Shown piece after piece: positions 1-6,159 of a stretch of DNA of 9,975 nucleotides. Under the pieces are notes generated by a model. The model made no database searches. It saw nothing but the letters and a program-made list of their open reading frames with translations, and was not told the origin of the DNA. The translations under genes and the position numbers were made by a program. The DNA is from JBJHBY01 sp050485745. Lineage in GTDB: Bacteria > Pseudomonadota > Gammaproteobacteria > Pseudomonadales > CAMLJR01. The stretch lies in the NCBI GenBank assembly GCA_050485745.1, contig JBJHBY010000128.1, positions 1-9,975 of the forward strand. Reading direction: 5' to 3'. How positions within the stretch are numbered: the first letter of the stretch is position 1; each line of letters opens with the position of its first letter.

Positions 1-128
1 CGGCACAGGGATGTGCCGGCCATTGGCCGCAGGCCAATGCAAGCCCTGGAAATAGCAGGGGTTCCGCGCAACCCCGCCAGTATTTCCAGGGCGCGCATGC
101 AAACAGGAAGGGATGCCTGTTTGCATGC
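1..128. repeat. Array of four consecutive hairpins (palindromes)
   Basis: Four inverted repeats lie nearly end to end. Hairpin 1 pairs 1-7 with 12-18 (CGGCACA/TGTGCCG, loop GGGA) and may extend beyond the window edge. Hairpin 2 pairs 21-28 with 32-39 (CATTGGCC/GGCCAATG, 3-nt loop). Hairpin 3 pairs 43-54 with 81-92 (12 bp) and has an inner stem, 58-63 with 70-75 (GGGGTT/AACCCC). Hairpin 4 pairs 95-107 with 116-128 (13 bp, GCATGCAAACAGG and its complement) around an 8-nt loop. Hairpins 1 and 4 both show AGGGATG at the apex if read on the + strand. The stems are unrelated to each other in sequence, so this is not a simple tandem repeat. It could be a structured RNA leader, a dispersed palindromic intergenic element, or the 3' end of an upstream transcript. 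No T-run follows any stem, so a simple intrinsic terminator is unlikely. Confidence 0.8.
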
Positions 129-156
129 CAGGTTAATAGAAACGCCACAGCAGGCA

Positions 157-173
157 ACAGGGAGACTTTCCGC
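157..173 (+). promoter_or_regulatory. Ribosome binding site of the FlhG-like gene, overlapping a CsrA-like motif
   Basis: GGGAG at 160-164 stands 9 nt before the TTG at 174 and is the best Shine-Dalgarno candidate for this gene. The same bases form ACAGGGAG (157-164), which fits the ACARGGA core of the known CsrA/RsmA binding consensus. Whether a CsrA protein binds here is inference. Confidence 0.45.
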
Positions 174-1706
174 TTGGCGCCAGCCCACCCGCCGCTCAGT
201 CATGCCCCCCCGCCGGCCGCAACAGCGGGGCAGGTGGCATTCCCCCATGTTGTTGCCATCACCAGTGGCAAGGGCGGGGTCGGCAAATCCAGCATCGCGG
301 TGAACCTGGGGCTTGCGCTGGCCAAGGTGGGCCGTCGCGTTTGCATTCTGGACGCGGATACCGGCCTGGCCAACGTCAATATTCTTCTGGGGATGCATCC
401 GAAGCTCGGTCTCGAGCACGTTCTGTTCGGGGCCAATACCATTGAAGAGGTCATGCTGGAGGCGCCCCACGGCCTCAGGGTCATTCCCGGTGCGAGTGGT
501 ATCAGCGAGTGTGTCAGCCTGCACCCCCGGCAGCAGATGCGTCTCACCCGCGAGTTGGCCCGGATCGAGGGCAACTTCGACTTCATGCTGCTGGATACGG
601 CTGCGGGCATTGCGGATACCACGCTCGACTTTGTCAGCGCGGCACACCAGGTGTTGCTGGTCATCACCCCGGAGCCGACTTCGCTGACCGACGCCTTCTC
701 CATGCTCAAGCTGCTCAACCGCCGGCGGCCTCCGGCCTGTCAGGTGGTGGTCAACATGGCAGGGGCTGCCAGCGAGGCGCGCAACGTGTTCCATCGCTTC
801 AGTGCCGCAGTGGAAAAGTACATTGGCCTGCGCGTGCACCTTCTCGGCTTCATCTTGCGCGACGAGAGTCTGCGCAGCGCCGTGACCCTGCAGCACCCCG
901 TGGCCCTGTACCCCGACAGCGACCCGTCCAGCCGCAGTTTTCTGCGTCTGGCAGAGTCCCTTGAGCAGGTGGTTCAGGAGGCCCCAAAGCCCCAGTCTTT
1001 CAGTCTCTATTGGCAGCGGCGCTTCCAGCAGCGCCCGGTATCGGAGGCGGAGCCGTCGGCACCGACCAGGGCCCGGGAAGCCCGGGAGTCACGTGCCGCT
1101 CCCTCTGTCGCCGGCGCGCCAGAGACGCCGGCGACGTCGATGCCCCCGGAAAACGATCGGCAGCAGGGAGCCGAGCTCTCCGGTGGGCCCTCCGGGCGCG
1201 AGCCCGGAGCACCCGACATGGATCCGGGCCGTGCGCAGCTGCTGGCCCTGTTGGGGCAGGGGGATGGCGAGAGCCGTGCTGCGCAATGGTTGCGCGATCT
1301 CCATGACGCCTACTGGCAGGCCACGGGCACTCCGGCGCTGGATCCATTGCAGCTGGTGGCGCGTTTGCAGCCGGAAGTCGAGGATCAGGCGGATGCCCTG
1401 GCCCGCCTGCGCCGCATGCTGTCCGATGGCCCGGCCAGCACGGCAGGGCCTGTCATTTCCGGGAGCGAATCAGCCTGCGTCGCCGGCAAGGCCCGTGAAA
1501 TCCCGGAGCAGGTCGATCTGCGGGTCGGGAGTGGCGCAGAGTCCGCTATGGTTGATTCCGGTCCGCGGCGATTTCATGCCTATGACAGTGGTCGCTTCGG
1601 TAGCCAGGAGCAATTCCTGGAGCTGTTGCGGATGCAGGCGAGCGTTGAGCTGCCGCTGGTGGACCTGGTGCGAACCCTGGCTGCAAATCGTGTGAGCAGG
1701 CCCTAA
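174..1706 (+). CDS. FlhG/MinD-type ParA-family ATPase with long C-terminal extension
   Basis: The first ~270 residues are a deviant-Walker P-loop ATPase of the FlhG (YlxH/MinD) type. The deviant Walker A is SGKGGVGKSS (31-40, with signature Lys33 and Lys38), followed by ILDADTGLANVNILLG (58-73), a Walker B ending LLDTAAG (139-145) and EPTSLTDAF (167-175). Such proteins dimerise on ATP at the membrane and set the number or position of polar machines such as flagella. Usual FlhG length is about 270-300 residues. Here a Pro/Ala/Glu-rich linker (about 285-350) leads to an extra region containing a helical segment (about 352-417) and a C-terminal RFHAYDSGRFGSQEQFLELL motif (467-486). I do not recognise this extra region. 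The N-terminal DQAxxLR motif typical of FlhG is absent. The start is uncertain: TTG at 174 has a GGGAG site, GTG at 234 is an alternative, and there is no ATG in the upstream open frame. No flagellar gene is nearby; the neighbours are T6SS genes. Confidence 0.9.
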   Translation: MAPAHPPLSHAPPPAATAGQVAFPHVVAITSGKGGVGKSSIAVNLGLALAKVGRRVCILDADTGLANVNILLGMHPKLGLEHVLFGANTIEEVMLEAPHGLRVIPGASGISECVSLHPRQQMRLTRELARIEGNFDFMLLDTAAGIADTTLDFVSAAHQVLLVITPEPTSLTDAFSMLKLLNRRRPPACQVVVNMAGAASEARNVFHRFSAAVEKYIGLRVHLLGFILRDESLRSAVTLQHPVALYPDSDPSSRSFLRLAESLEQVVQEAPKPQSFSLYWQRRFQQRPVSEAEPSAPTRAREARESRAAPSVAGAPETPATSMPPENDRQQGAELSGGPSGREPGAPDMDPGRAQLLALLGQGDGESRAAQWLRDLHDAYWQATGTPALDPLQLVARLQPEVEDQADALARLRRMLSDGPASTAGPVISGSESACVAGKAREIPEQVDLRVGSGAESAMVDSGPRRFHAYDSGRFGSQEQFLELLRMQASVELPLVDLVRTLAANRVSRP

Positions 1707-2344
1707 TACTGCCCCGGGCGGCAGCCTTGCTCCAGCAACCGGCATTGCTCCCGGATCCAGCGTTCGCTACCCCATTGTCCCGGTTTCAGGCCATAGCTCG
1801 ACTGCAGTAGCCTTGCCGCCAGCATCGGAAACGCGAGCATGCCCAGCAGGGTTACCGTGGCCTGGCGCACGTCCAGGTCGGCGCGGAAGTAGCCGTCCTG
1901 CTGCTGCATGCGGATGAAGCCTTTCAGAAGACGCGCAATGCGCGCGCCGATGCGGGTAATGACGCGTTCGCGCAGCTCGCTGTGGCTGGTCAGAATGTCA
2001 TCGGTGAGCAGGCGCGGCAGCCAGGGGTGGGCCTGGTAGATGGCCGCGAAGCGCGCCACCAGAATGCGGCTGCGCTGGCTGGGTGGCATCGCCTGCAGGG
2101 TGCCCCGGTCGAGGGTCAGCAGGGGAGTGACGGCCGTGTCGAGCAGGGCTGCGATCAGTCCCGGTTTACCCTGGAAATAGTATTGGATCATCGCAGGATT
2201 GACTCCTGCGAGGTCGGCAATCTCGCGAATCCCCACGGCGCTGGAAGGTCGTTCCCCAAGGCAGGATGCCGCGGCTGCCAATAGCCTGCGCCGCACCACA
2301 TCATCCTTTCGCCGGCGCCCGCCGGGACGTCCCCGCTGTGCCAT
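1703..2344 (-). CDS. TetR/AcrR-family transcriptional regulator
   Basis: This 213-residue protein has the size and architecture of a TetR repressor. A basic N-terminus (RGRPGGRRRKDD) leads into a helix-turn-helix, GIREIADLAGVNPAMIQYYF (38-57), followed by the typical GKPGLIAALL helix. The remaining ~150 residues are helical and would form the ligand-binding and dimerisation domain, whose ligand cannot be read from sequence. The ATG (2342-2344) has an AGAGG site 5 nt upstream. A 20-bp inverted repeat at 2356-2375 lies just upstream, suggesting autoregulation. The gene is divergent from hcp, so it may also control the T6SS genes (inference). Its TAG stop overlaps the TAA stop of the convergent ATPase gene by 4 nt, leaving no room for a terminator between them. 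Confidence 0.92.
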   Translation of the reverse strand: MAQRGRPGGRRRKDDVVRRRLLAAAASCLGERPSSAVGIREIADLAGVNPAMIQYYFQGKPGLIAALLDTAVTPLLTLDRGTLQAMPPSQRSRILVARFAAIYQAHPWLPRLLTDDILTSHSELRERVITRIGARIARLLKGFIRMQQQDGYFRADLDVRQATVTLLGMLAFPMLAARLLQSSYGLKPGQWGSERWIREQCRLLEQGCRPGQY

Positions 2345-2355
2345 GGTGGCCTCTA

Positions 2356-2375
2356 AATTAATCGACCGATTAATT
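2356..2375. promoter_or_regulatory. Probable TetR operator (20-bp inverted repeat)
   Basis: AATTAATCG-AC-CGATTAATT is a perfect 9-2-9 inverted repeat, 11 bp upstream of the tetR start codon. The arm size and position are typical of TetR-family operators. It sits between a TATACT -10-like hexamer and the tetR ribosome binding site, so binding would block tetR transcription. Control of hcp from the same site is possible, but it lies about 200 bp from that start. Confidence 0.7.
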
Positions 2376-2377
2376 AA

Positions 2378-2383
2378 AGTATA
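2378..2383 (-). promoter_or_regulatory. Candidate -10 element of tetR
   Basis: TATACT on the - strand matches the TATAAT consensus at five of six positions. A start about 7 nt downstream would fall inside the inverted repeat at 2356-2375. I see no well-spaced, strong -35 element, so the call is tentative. Confidence 0.35.
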
Positions 2384-2477
2384 TATTGTTCTGTTTATAA
2401 AGGATTTTTTGTCGATGATTCCGATTTTTTCCGACGAACGGTAGTTATTTTTCCTTTCCTGGCAACGGGGCCTCTGC

Positions 2478-2483
2478 TTTAAT
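2478..2483 (+). promoter_or_regulatory. Candidate -10 element of hcp
   Basis: TTTAAT matches TATAAT at five of six positions and would give an untranslated leader of about 90 nt. The hexamer at the expected -35 distance (TTTCCT) is poor, so the promoter is either activator-dependent or elsewhere. A properly spaced sigma-54 site was looked for and not found. Confidence 0.25.
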
Positions 2484-2566
2484 CAGTCGCAATCAAGTGG
2501 GAAGCCGGCCAGACTGGCTACCGGTTGAGGCGCTGCAGTCACACAGTTTCAAACTACTCATGGAGC

Positions 2567-2571
2567 AGGAG
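2567..2571 (+). promoter_or_regulatory. hcp ribosome binding site
   Basis: AGGAG lies 8 nt before the hcp ATG, a strong site consistent with abundant Hcp. ATGGA at 2560-2564 just upstream fits the minimal ANGGA motif of CsrA/RsmA, which regulates T6SS in some pseudomonads; binding here is only a possibility. Confidence 0.7.
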
Positions 2572-2579
2572 AATCCGCC

Positions 2580-3065
2580 ATGGCGCTCTACATGAATTTC
2601 AGCGACAAGAAAATCAAGGGTAATGTCACTGCCAAGGGCTACGAAGACTGGATTGAACTGCAATCGATGCAGTTCGGCGTGGGCCGCGGTATTTCCATGG
2701 GCGTGGGCGCTGGTGCCGATCGCGAGGCCAGTGTGCCCTCGGTGTCCGAAATCACGGTCACCAAGCTGATGGATCCCGCTTCGGCCATGTTGCTCAAGGA
2801 GTCCCTGTCCGGCGACGAAGGCGTGAAGGTGGAGATCGTAATCGTTCGCACTGGCGCGAAGGAGGTCGAGAAGGTTGGCACTTACACCCTCGAGGATACA
2901 ATGATCTCCGGTTATTCCCTCAGCTCCGGCGGGGATCGTCCCACCGAAAGCCTCAGCCTGAGCTTCACCAAGATCCAGGTGGACCTGAAGGGCGCCGATT
3001 CGACCAACAAAAACGGTCAGAACTTCAAGGTTGGCTACGACCTGGCGAAGAGTCAGCCACTGTAG
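2580..3065 (+). CDS. hcp: Hcp, T6SS inner-tube protein
   Basis: Hcp assembles into hexameric rings that stack into the tube fired by the T6SS; it is also secreted and can carry effectors in its lumen. The 161-residue product has full family length. It starts MALYMNFSDKKIKGNVTAKGY and continues with the conserved WIELQSMQFGVGRGI (28-42). It then shows EITVTKLMDPASAMLLKESL, and it ends with the strand pattern SYSL/LSLSFTKI-type Hcp1 C-terminal region (GYSLSSGGDRPTESLSLSFT). There is no C-terminal toxin extension. The ATG at 2580 has a strong AGGAG. It is the first gene of the + strand T6SS group and is followed after 104 bp by vgrG, with a stable hairpin between them that may help set a high Hcp to VgrG ratio. 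Confidence 0.97.
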   Translation: MALYMNFSDKKIKGNVTAKGYEDWIELQSMQFGVGRGISMGVGAGADREASVPSVSEITVTKLMDPASAMLLKESLSGDEGVKVEIVIVRTGAKEVEKVGTYTLEDTMISGYSLSSGGDRPTESLSLSFTKIQVDLKGADSTNKNGQNFKVGYDLAKSQPL

Positions 3066-3074
3066 AAACCGTGT

Positions 3075-3104
3075 CGCAGGTGTCGGCGGCGACCGGCACC
3101 TGCG
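3075..3104 (+). terminator. Stable stem-loop between hcp and vgrG (attenuator or mRNA-stabilising hairpin)
   Basis: A 12-bp stem pairs 3075-3086 with 3093-3104 (CGCAGGTGTCGG with CCGGCACCTGCG, one U-G wobble) around a 6-nt loop. It begins 9 nt after the hcp stop codon. No T-run follows, so it is not a classic intrinsic terminator. It more likely protects the hcp 3' end or reduces read-through into vgrG. Confidence 0.6.
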
Positions 3105-3169
3105 GTGGTGTCGGTCCGGTGATTCACCCTTGGTGACGCGCTTCTGGGTGGCGCGAGGAAATCCTTTTT

Positions 3170-5092
3170 ATGGCATTGATCGGCGACAAGGCCAGAAGAA
3201 CCCGGTTCGGCGGCAAGGGTGGTCCCCTGGCGAAGCTGGCGCAGAGCATGACATCCGTGCGTGTCGAGGAGTCTCTGTCCAGCCCGTTCGAGGTCTGTGT
3301 CGAGCTGCTGTCTGATACCGCACCCGACGCGCTCAGGGCCTCGCAAATTCTGGGTGTCGAGGAAACGGTCGTCATCGACGAGATGGCATGGAAAGGCGTC
3401 GTTCACAGCCTGGTCCATGTTGCCAATAGAAATGATGAGTCATTCCGCTACCGGGCGCTGATTGTTCCCCGTCTCTGGTATCTGTCCCAGGCGACCAATC
3501 ATCGTTTGTTCCAGAAGTGCAGCACAGCGGACATCATCAGCGAGATCTTTTCGGAGTACGGATTACCGATGCCCGCCAATGCGGGCGTTCTGGCCAGTGA
3601 ACCCAGGGACTGCTGTATGCAGTTCGGGGAGTCGGATCTGGACTTCGTCCTGCGACTGATCGCGGAAGACGGTGTTTTCCTCTGCTTCCGGCATGACAAC
3701 GGGCAGTCCACCATGCGCTTCCTGGTGGCGCCCGACGGCCAGCCGGTCAAGGTCCGCCAGGAGGATTTTTCCGGTTTGTCTTTCAGTCTGGCCAGTCATG
3801 TCGGTGGTGTCGAGTTGGTGGATTTCGACCCCTCGGACATGAGTGTGGTCACGGAAACGCTCAAGTCAAAGGGCAAGCAGGCGTGGAAGGGGCCGCCGAC
3901 GCGGCACTTTGGCGATGGCCTGTTTGCCGGTGGTGACTATCAGTTGCGGAAGCTTTCCAGCCAGCGCGTCAAGGCCGCCGCCCGGCAACTGATCGAACAT
4001 CGCGAAAGCCTTGGCAACGGCACCAGTTGTGAGCTGGAATTGCCGGCGACCCATAATGCTTTCAGGTCGGTCGGCGACATGCTGCCCGGGTGCCAGATCA
4101 GCGGCCTTGACGAGGCGGCGATGTTCGAGGGTGGGCGTCTGGTGCTGACGCGCCGGGTCATCACCGCCTCGGAGAGCTTTGATTCCGGTTTCGATGGGAC
4201 CTGCACGCTTTACTGCTCTGCGGCGATTGATCAGTTGCGCCCGGCGGTGCCACGCAAGCCCGCGTCACCGGGGTTGTTGTCTGCGGAAGTCGTGCAACTG
4301 CGTGCCTCTGAGAGCGATACCGCCAGCGACCCGTGTCGCCTGCTGGCTGTGCGTTTCCCCTGGACCGCTGCAGATGAGTCGGCCAGCTGGCTGCGGGTCG
4401 TGCAGGGCTACGCGGGCAGCGGCTGGGGGGCGAGCTTTGTTCCGCGCATTGGCCAGGAGGTGCTGGTCGATTTCATCAATGGTGATATCGATCGCCCGGT
4501 GGTGGTGGGGGCGCTGTACAACCACAAGAACCAGGGGCCACCCTACACACAGCACCAGAGTGGCTATCGTACCGCCAGCAAGCAGTACAACGAGCTGCGC
4601 TTTGATGACAAGCCGGACGCCGAGCAGGTTCACCTCGAGGCGGGTCGTGACCTGAATATACTGGTGCACAATGATGCTGCCGCCACGGTCAAGGGTAACG
4701 AGACACGCCTTGTCGAGAAGGATCACAGCACTGAAATCAAGGGCAACGACAAGCTCGATGTCACTGGTGATGCCACAACGACTGTCAAGGGCAAGCGGAA
4801 GGACAGCACCACCGGCAAGCATGCTGTCGACTCGACAGATGCGATCGAGCTCAAGGTGGGTGCCTGCACCATTACGGTGAAGAATTCCGGTATTACCATT
4901 GAAGCCTGCGGCAACAAGATTACACTGGATGCCGGGGGTGTGGCCGTGAAGGGCACGGCCCTCAAGCTGAACAGCGACACCAATGCGGAACTCAAGGGCA
5001 ATGCCGCTGTGACGGTGCAGGGCTCTGCAATGACCGAAGTGAAGTCCAGCGGGATCACCAAGGTGCAGGGCTCGATGACAATGATCAACTGA
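3170..5092 (+). CDS. vgrG: VgrG, T6SS spike protein
   Basis: VgrG forms the trimeric spike on the Hcp tube, with a PAAR protein at its tip. The 640-residue product has the usual order. A gp27-like region fills about residues 20-330, with recognisable LIVPRLWYLSQATNHRLFQK (97-116) and DLDFVLRLIAEDGVFLCF (156-173). A gp5-type OB fold follows (about 386-450: RLLAVRFPW, GQEVLVDFINGDIDRPVVVG, ALYNHKN). From about 480 to the end runs a Gly/Lys/Thr-rich beta-helix needle with repeated VKGN/IKGN/LKGN-like steps. It stops right after the needle (VQGSMTMIN), so it is a structural VgrG without an effector domain. The ATG at 3170 has GAGGAA upstream. The next gene begins 21 nt downstream, so the three genes vgrG to PAAR look like one transcript. 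Confidence 0.97.
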   Translation: MALIGDKARRTRFGGKGGPLAKLAQSMTSVRVEESLSSPFEVCVELLSDTAPDALRASQILGVEETVVIDEMAWKGVVHSLVHVANRNDESFRYRALIVPRLWYLSQATNHRLFQKCSTADIISEIFSEYGLPMPANAGVLASEPRDCCMQFGESDLDFVLRLIAEDGVFLCFRHDNGQSTMRFLVAPDGQPVKVRQEDFSGLSFSLASHVGGVELVDFDPSDMSVVTETLKSKGKQAWKGPPTRHFGDGLFAGGDYQLRKLSSQRVKAAARQLIEHRESLGNGTSCELELPATHNAFRSVGDMLPGCQISGLDEAAMFEGGRLVLTRRVITASESFDSGFDGTCTLYCSAAIDQLRPAVPRKPASPGLLSAEVVQLRASESDTASDPCRLLAVRFPWTAADESASWLRVVQGYAGSGWGASFVPRIGQEVLVDFINGDIDRPVVVGALYNHKNQGPPYTQHQSGYRTASKQYNELRFDDKPDAEQVHLEAGRDLNILVHNDAAATVKGNETRLVEKDHSTEIKGNDKLDVTGDATTTVKGKRKDSTTGKHAVDSTDAIELKVGACTITVKNSGITIEACGNKITLDAGGVAVKGTALKLNSDTNAELKGNAAVTVQGSAMTEVKSSGITKVQGSMTMIN

Positions 5093-5113
5093 GTGTGCTC
5101 GCGATCGTGAAGC

Positions 5114-5731
5114 ATGGATGGAATCCAGACAGTGAACGGTAGCGCCGGCGAGGCCCCGGTGCGGCCATGGGTGCTGGTGAAGGTGGCTGTGGCTGCCGAA
5201 CTGCTCCGGCACTTCGAGCTGTCGGACGAAGCGCAACCGCTGGTCAATGGTGCCCTGGCGCCACAGGAATGCTTCCAGTGCCTCATGGACGGAGGGTGCT
5301 TTCACGATGCGGCACGCTTCCTGGCCCATGGCCTGCCCCGGCGCGAGGCCGTGTGGTGGGCCTGCCTGGCGGCGCGCGCTACCCTCGCTGGCAGCAAGGA
5401 TCCGAACCAGCTCGCAGCTGTCGAGGCCGCCGAGCGCTGGGCCCTGCAGCCGAGTGCCGAACACTGCCTGCAAGCGCGTCAGTTGGCAGAACGCACCGCC
5501 TTCAAAACGGCTGCCAGCTGGGCTGCGGCTGCGGCCTGGTGGAGTGCCGGCAGTATGGCCGAGCCCGGCCAGCCGGAGGTGCCTCCGCCCCCTTTTCTGT
5601 ATGCGCAGGCGGTTGCCAGCGCAGTTTGCCTTGCCGCGGTGTTGCCGGACCCGCTGACGGCGGAACAGCAGTACCGGCATTTTTTGCAGCGCGGCCTCGA
5701 CCTTGCCAGGGGTGGCAAGGGCGAGGTCTGA
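5114..5731 (+). CDS. T6SS-associated protein of unknown function between vgrG and PAAR
   Basis: The 205-residue product is Ala-, Trp- and Cys-rich and predicted mostly helical, with no signal peptide or clear membrane segment. A conspicuous core reads CFHDAARFLAHGLPRREAVWWAC (62-84). From memory, the LPxREAVWWAC motif resembles a domain of unknown function (DUF6931) found next to VgrG and PAAR genes, but I cannot confirm this without a search. Six cysteines include a C53-x2-C56-x5-C62-x-H64 cluster. Its place between vgrG and PAAR suggests an adaptor or chaperone for spike assembly or cargo loading, or less likely an effector; this is inference. The ATG at 5114 has only a weak ribosome binding site, so translation may be coupled to vgrG, whose stop is 21 nt upstream. 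The PAAR gene follows after 30 nt. Confidence 0.85.
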   Translation: MDGIQTVNGSAGEAPVRPWVLVKVAVAAELLRHFELSDEAQPLVNGALAPQECFQCLMDGGCFHDAARFLAHGLPRREAVWWACLAARATLAGSKDPNQLAAVEAAERWALQPSAEHCLQARQLAERTAFKTAASWAAAAAWWSAGSMAEPGQPEVPPPPFLYAQAVASAVCLAAVLPDPLTAEQQYRHFLQRGLDLARGGKGEV

Positions 5732-5761
5732 GGGCCCGCCCCGGATCTGGAGGAAGAAGTC

Positions 5762-6061
5762 ATGCCCCTCGCAGCCCGTATCACCGATATGCACGTTTGC
5801 CCCATGCAGACGCCGGGGACGCCGCCGATTCCCCACGTCGGCGGGCCGATCGTGGGGCCTGGCGCACCCACGGTGCTGGTCGGCAGTCTGCCCGCGGCGA
5901 CGGTGGGTGACCTGTGCACCTGTGTCGGTCCGCCGGACAGTATCGTCAAGGGCAGTGCGACGGTCATGATCGGTGGCAAGCCCGCGGCGAGAATGGGAGA
6001 TACCACCGCACATGGAGGTTCCATTGTCATAGGGTGCCCCACCGTGATGATTGGTGGCTGA
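5762..6061 (+). CDS. PAAR-domain T6SS spike-tip protein
   Basis: PAAR proteins cap the VgrG needle with a small zinc-binding cone. This 99-residue protein is a complete single-domain PAAR with no extension. Two internal repeats are visible, PAATVGDLC (44-52) and PAARMGDTTAHGG (74-86), the second containing the literal PAAR motif. His11, Cys13, His25, Cys52, Cys54, His84 and Cys92 are candidate metal ligands, although which of them bind zinc cannot be told from sequence. VMIGG occurs twice (68-72 and 95-99) as part of the same pseudo-symmetry. The ATG at 5762 has an excellent GGAGGAAG 8 nt upstream. It is the last gene of the + strand group, and a cognate PAAR-VgrG pair is implied by adjacency. 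Confidence 0.96.
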   Translation: MPLAARITDMHVCPMQTPGTPPIPHVGGPIVGPGAPTVLVGSLPAATVGDLCTCVGPPDSIVKGSATVMIGGKPAARMGDTTAHGGSIVIGCPTVMIGG

Positions 6062-6084
6062 TGCCCACAGCGGATTGTGTGCAG

Positions 6085-6125
6085 CCACGGTGATGTTCCG
6101 AACAGATCGTGACGCGTGACCGTGG
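6085..6125. terminator. Weak inverted repeat between convergent PAAR and sheath-like genes
   Basis: CCACGGT (6085-6091) pairs with ACCGTGG (6119-6125) around a 27-nt loop that itself contains the short palindrome TGTTCCGAACA. It lies in the 98-bp convergent gap where a bidirectional terminator would be expected. The long loop and the lack of a T-run make this weak. Confidence 0.25.
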
Positions 6126-6159
6126 AGGATTGAGCGTTGCGTGGTGGGTGTGTGCCGAC

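Larger units (their letters stand above)
2345..2579. other. Divergent tetR-hcp intergenic region
   Basis: This 235-bp regulatory region is clearly more AT-rich than the flanking genes between about 2355 and 2460. It holds the 20-bp inverted repeat (2356-2375), two GATTTTTT direct repeats starting 20 bp apart (2403 and 2423), a possible hcp -10, an 11-bp palindrome GCCAGACTGGC (2508-2518) and the hcp ribosome binding site. I see no small gene in it. Confidence 0.7.

Noticed and set aside
13..303. Small + strand frame through the hairpin array
   Set aside because: It is made mostly of palindrome sequence and overlaps the start of the ATPase in another frame; the composition is not protein-like.
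200..718. 172-codon - strand frame opposite the FlhG-like ATPase
   Set aside because: The + strand frame carries clear Walker motifs; the antisense product resembles nothing.
2459..2533. Sigma-54 promoter before hcp
   Set aside because: TGGCA at 2460 has its downstream GC 3 nt too far away, and TGGCTACCGGTTGAG at 2515 lacks the -12 GC at the right spacing.
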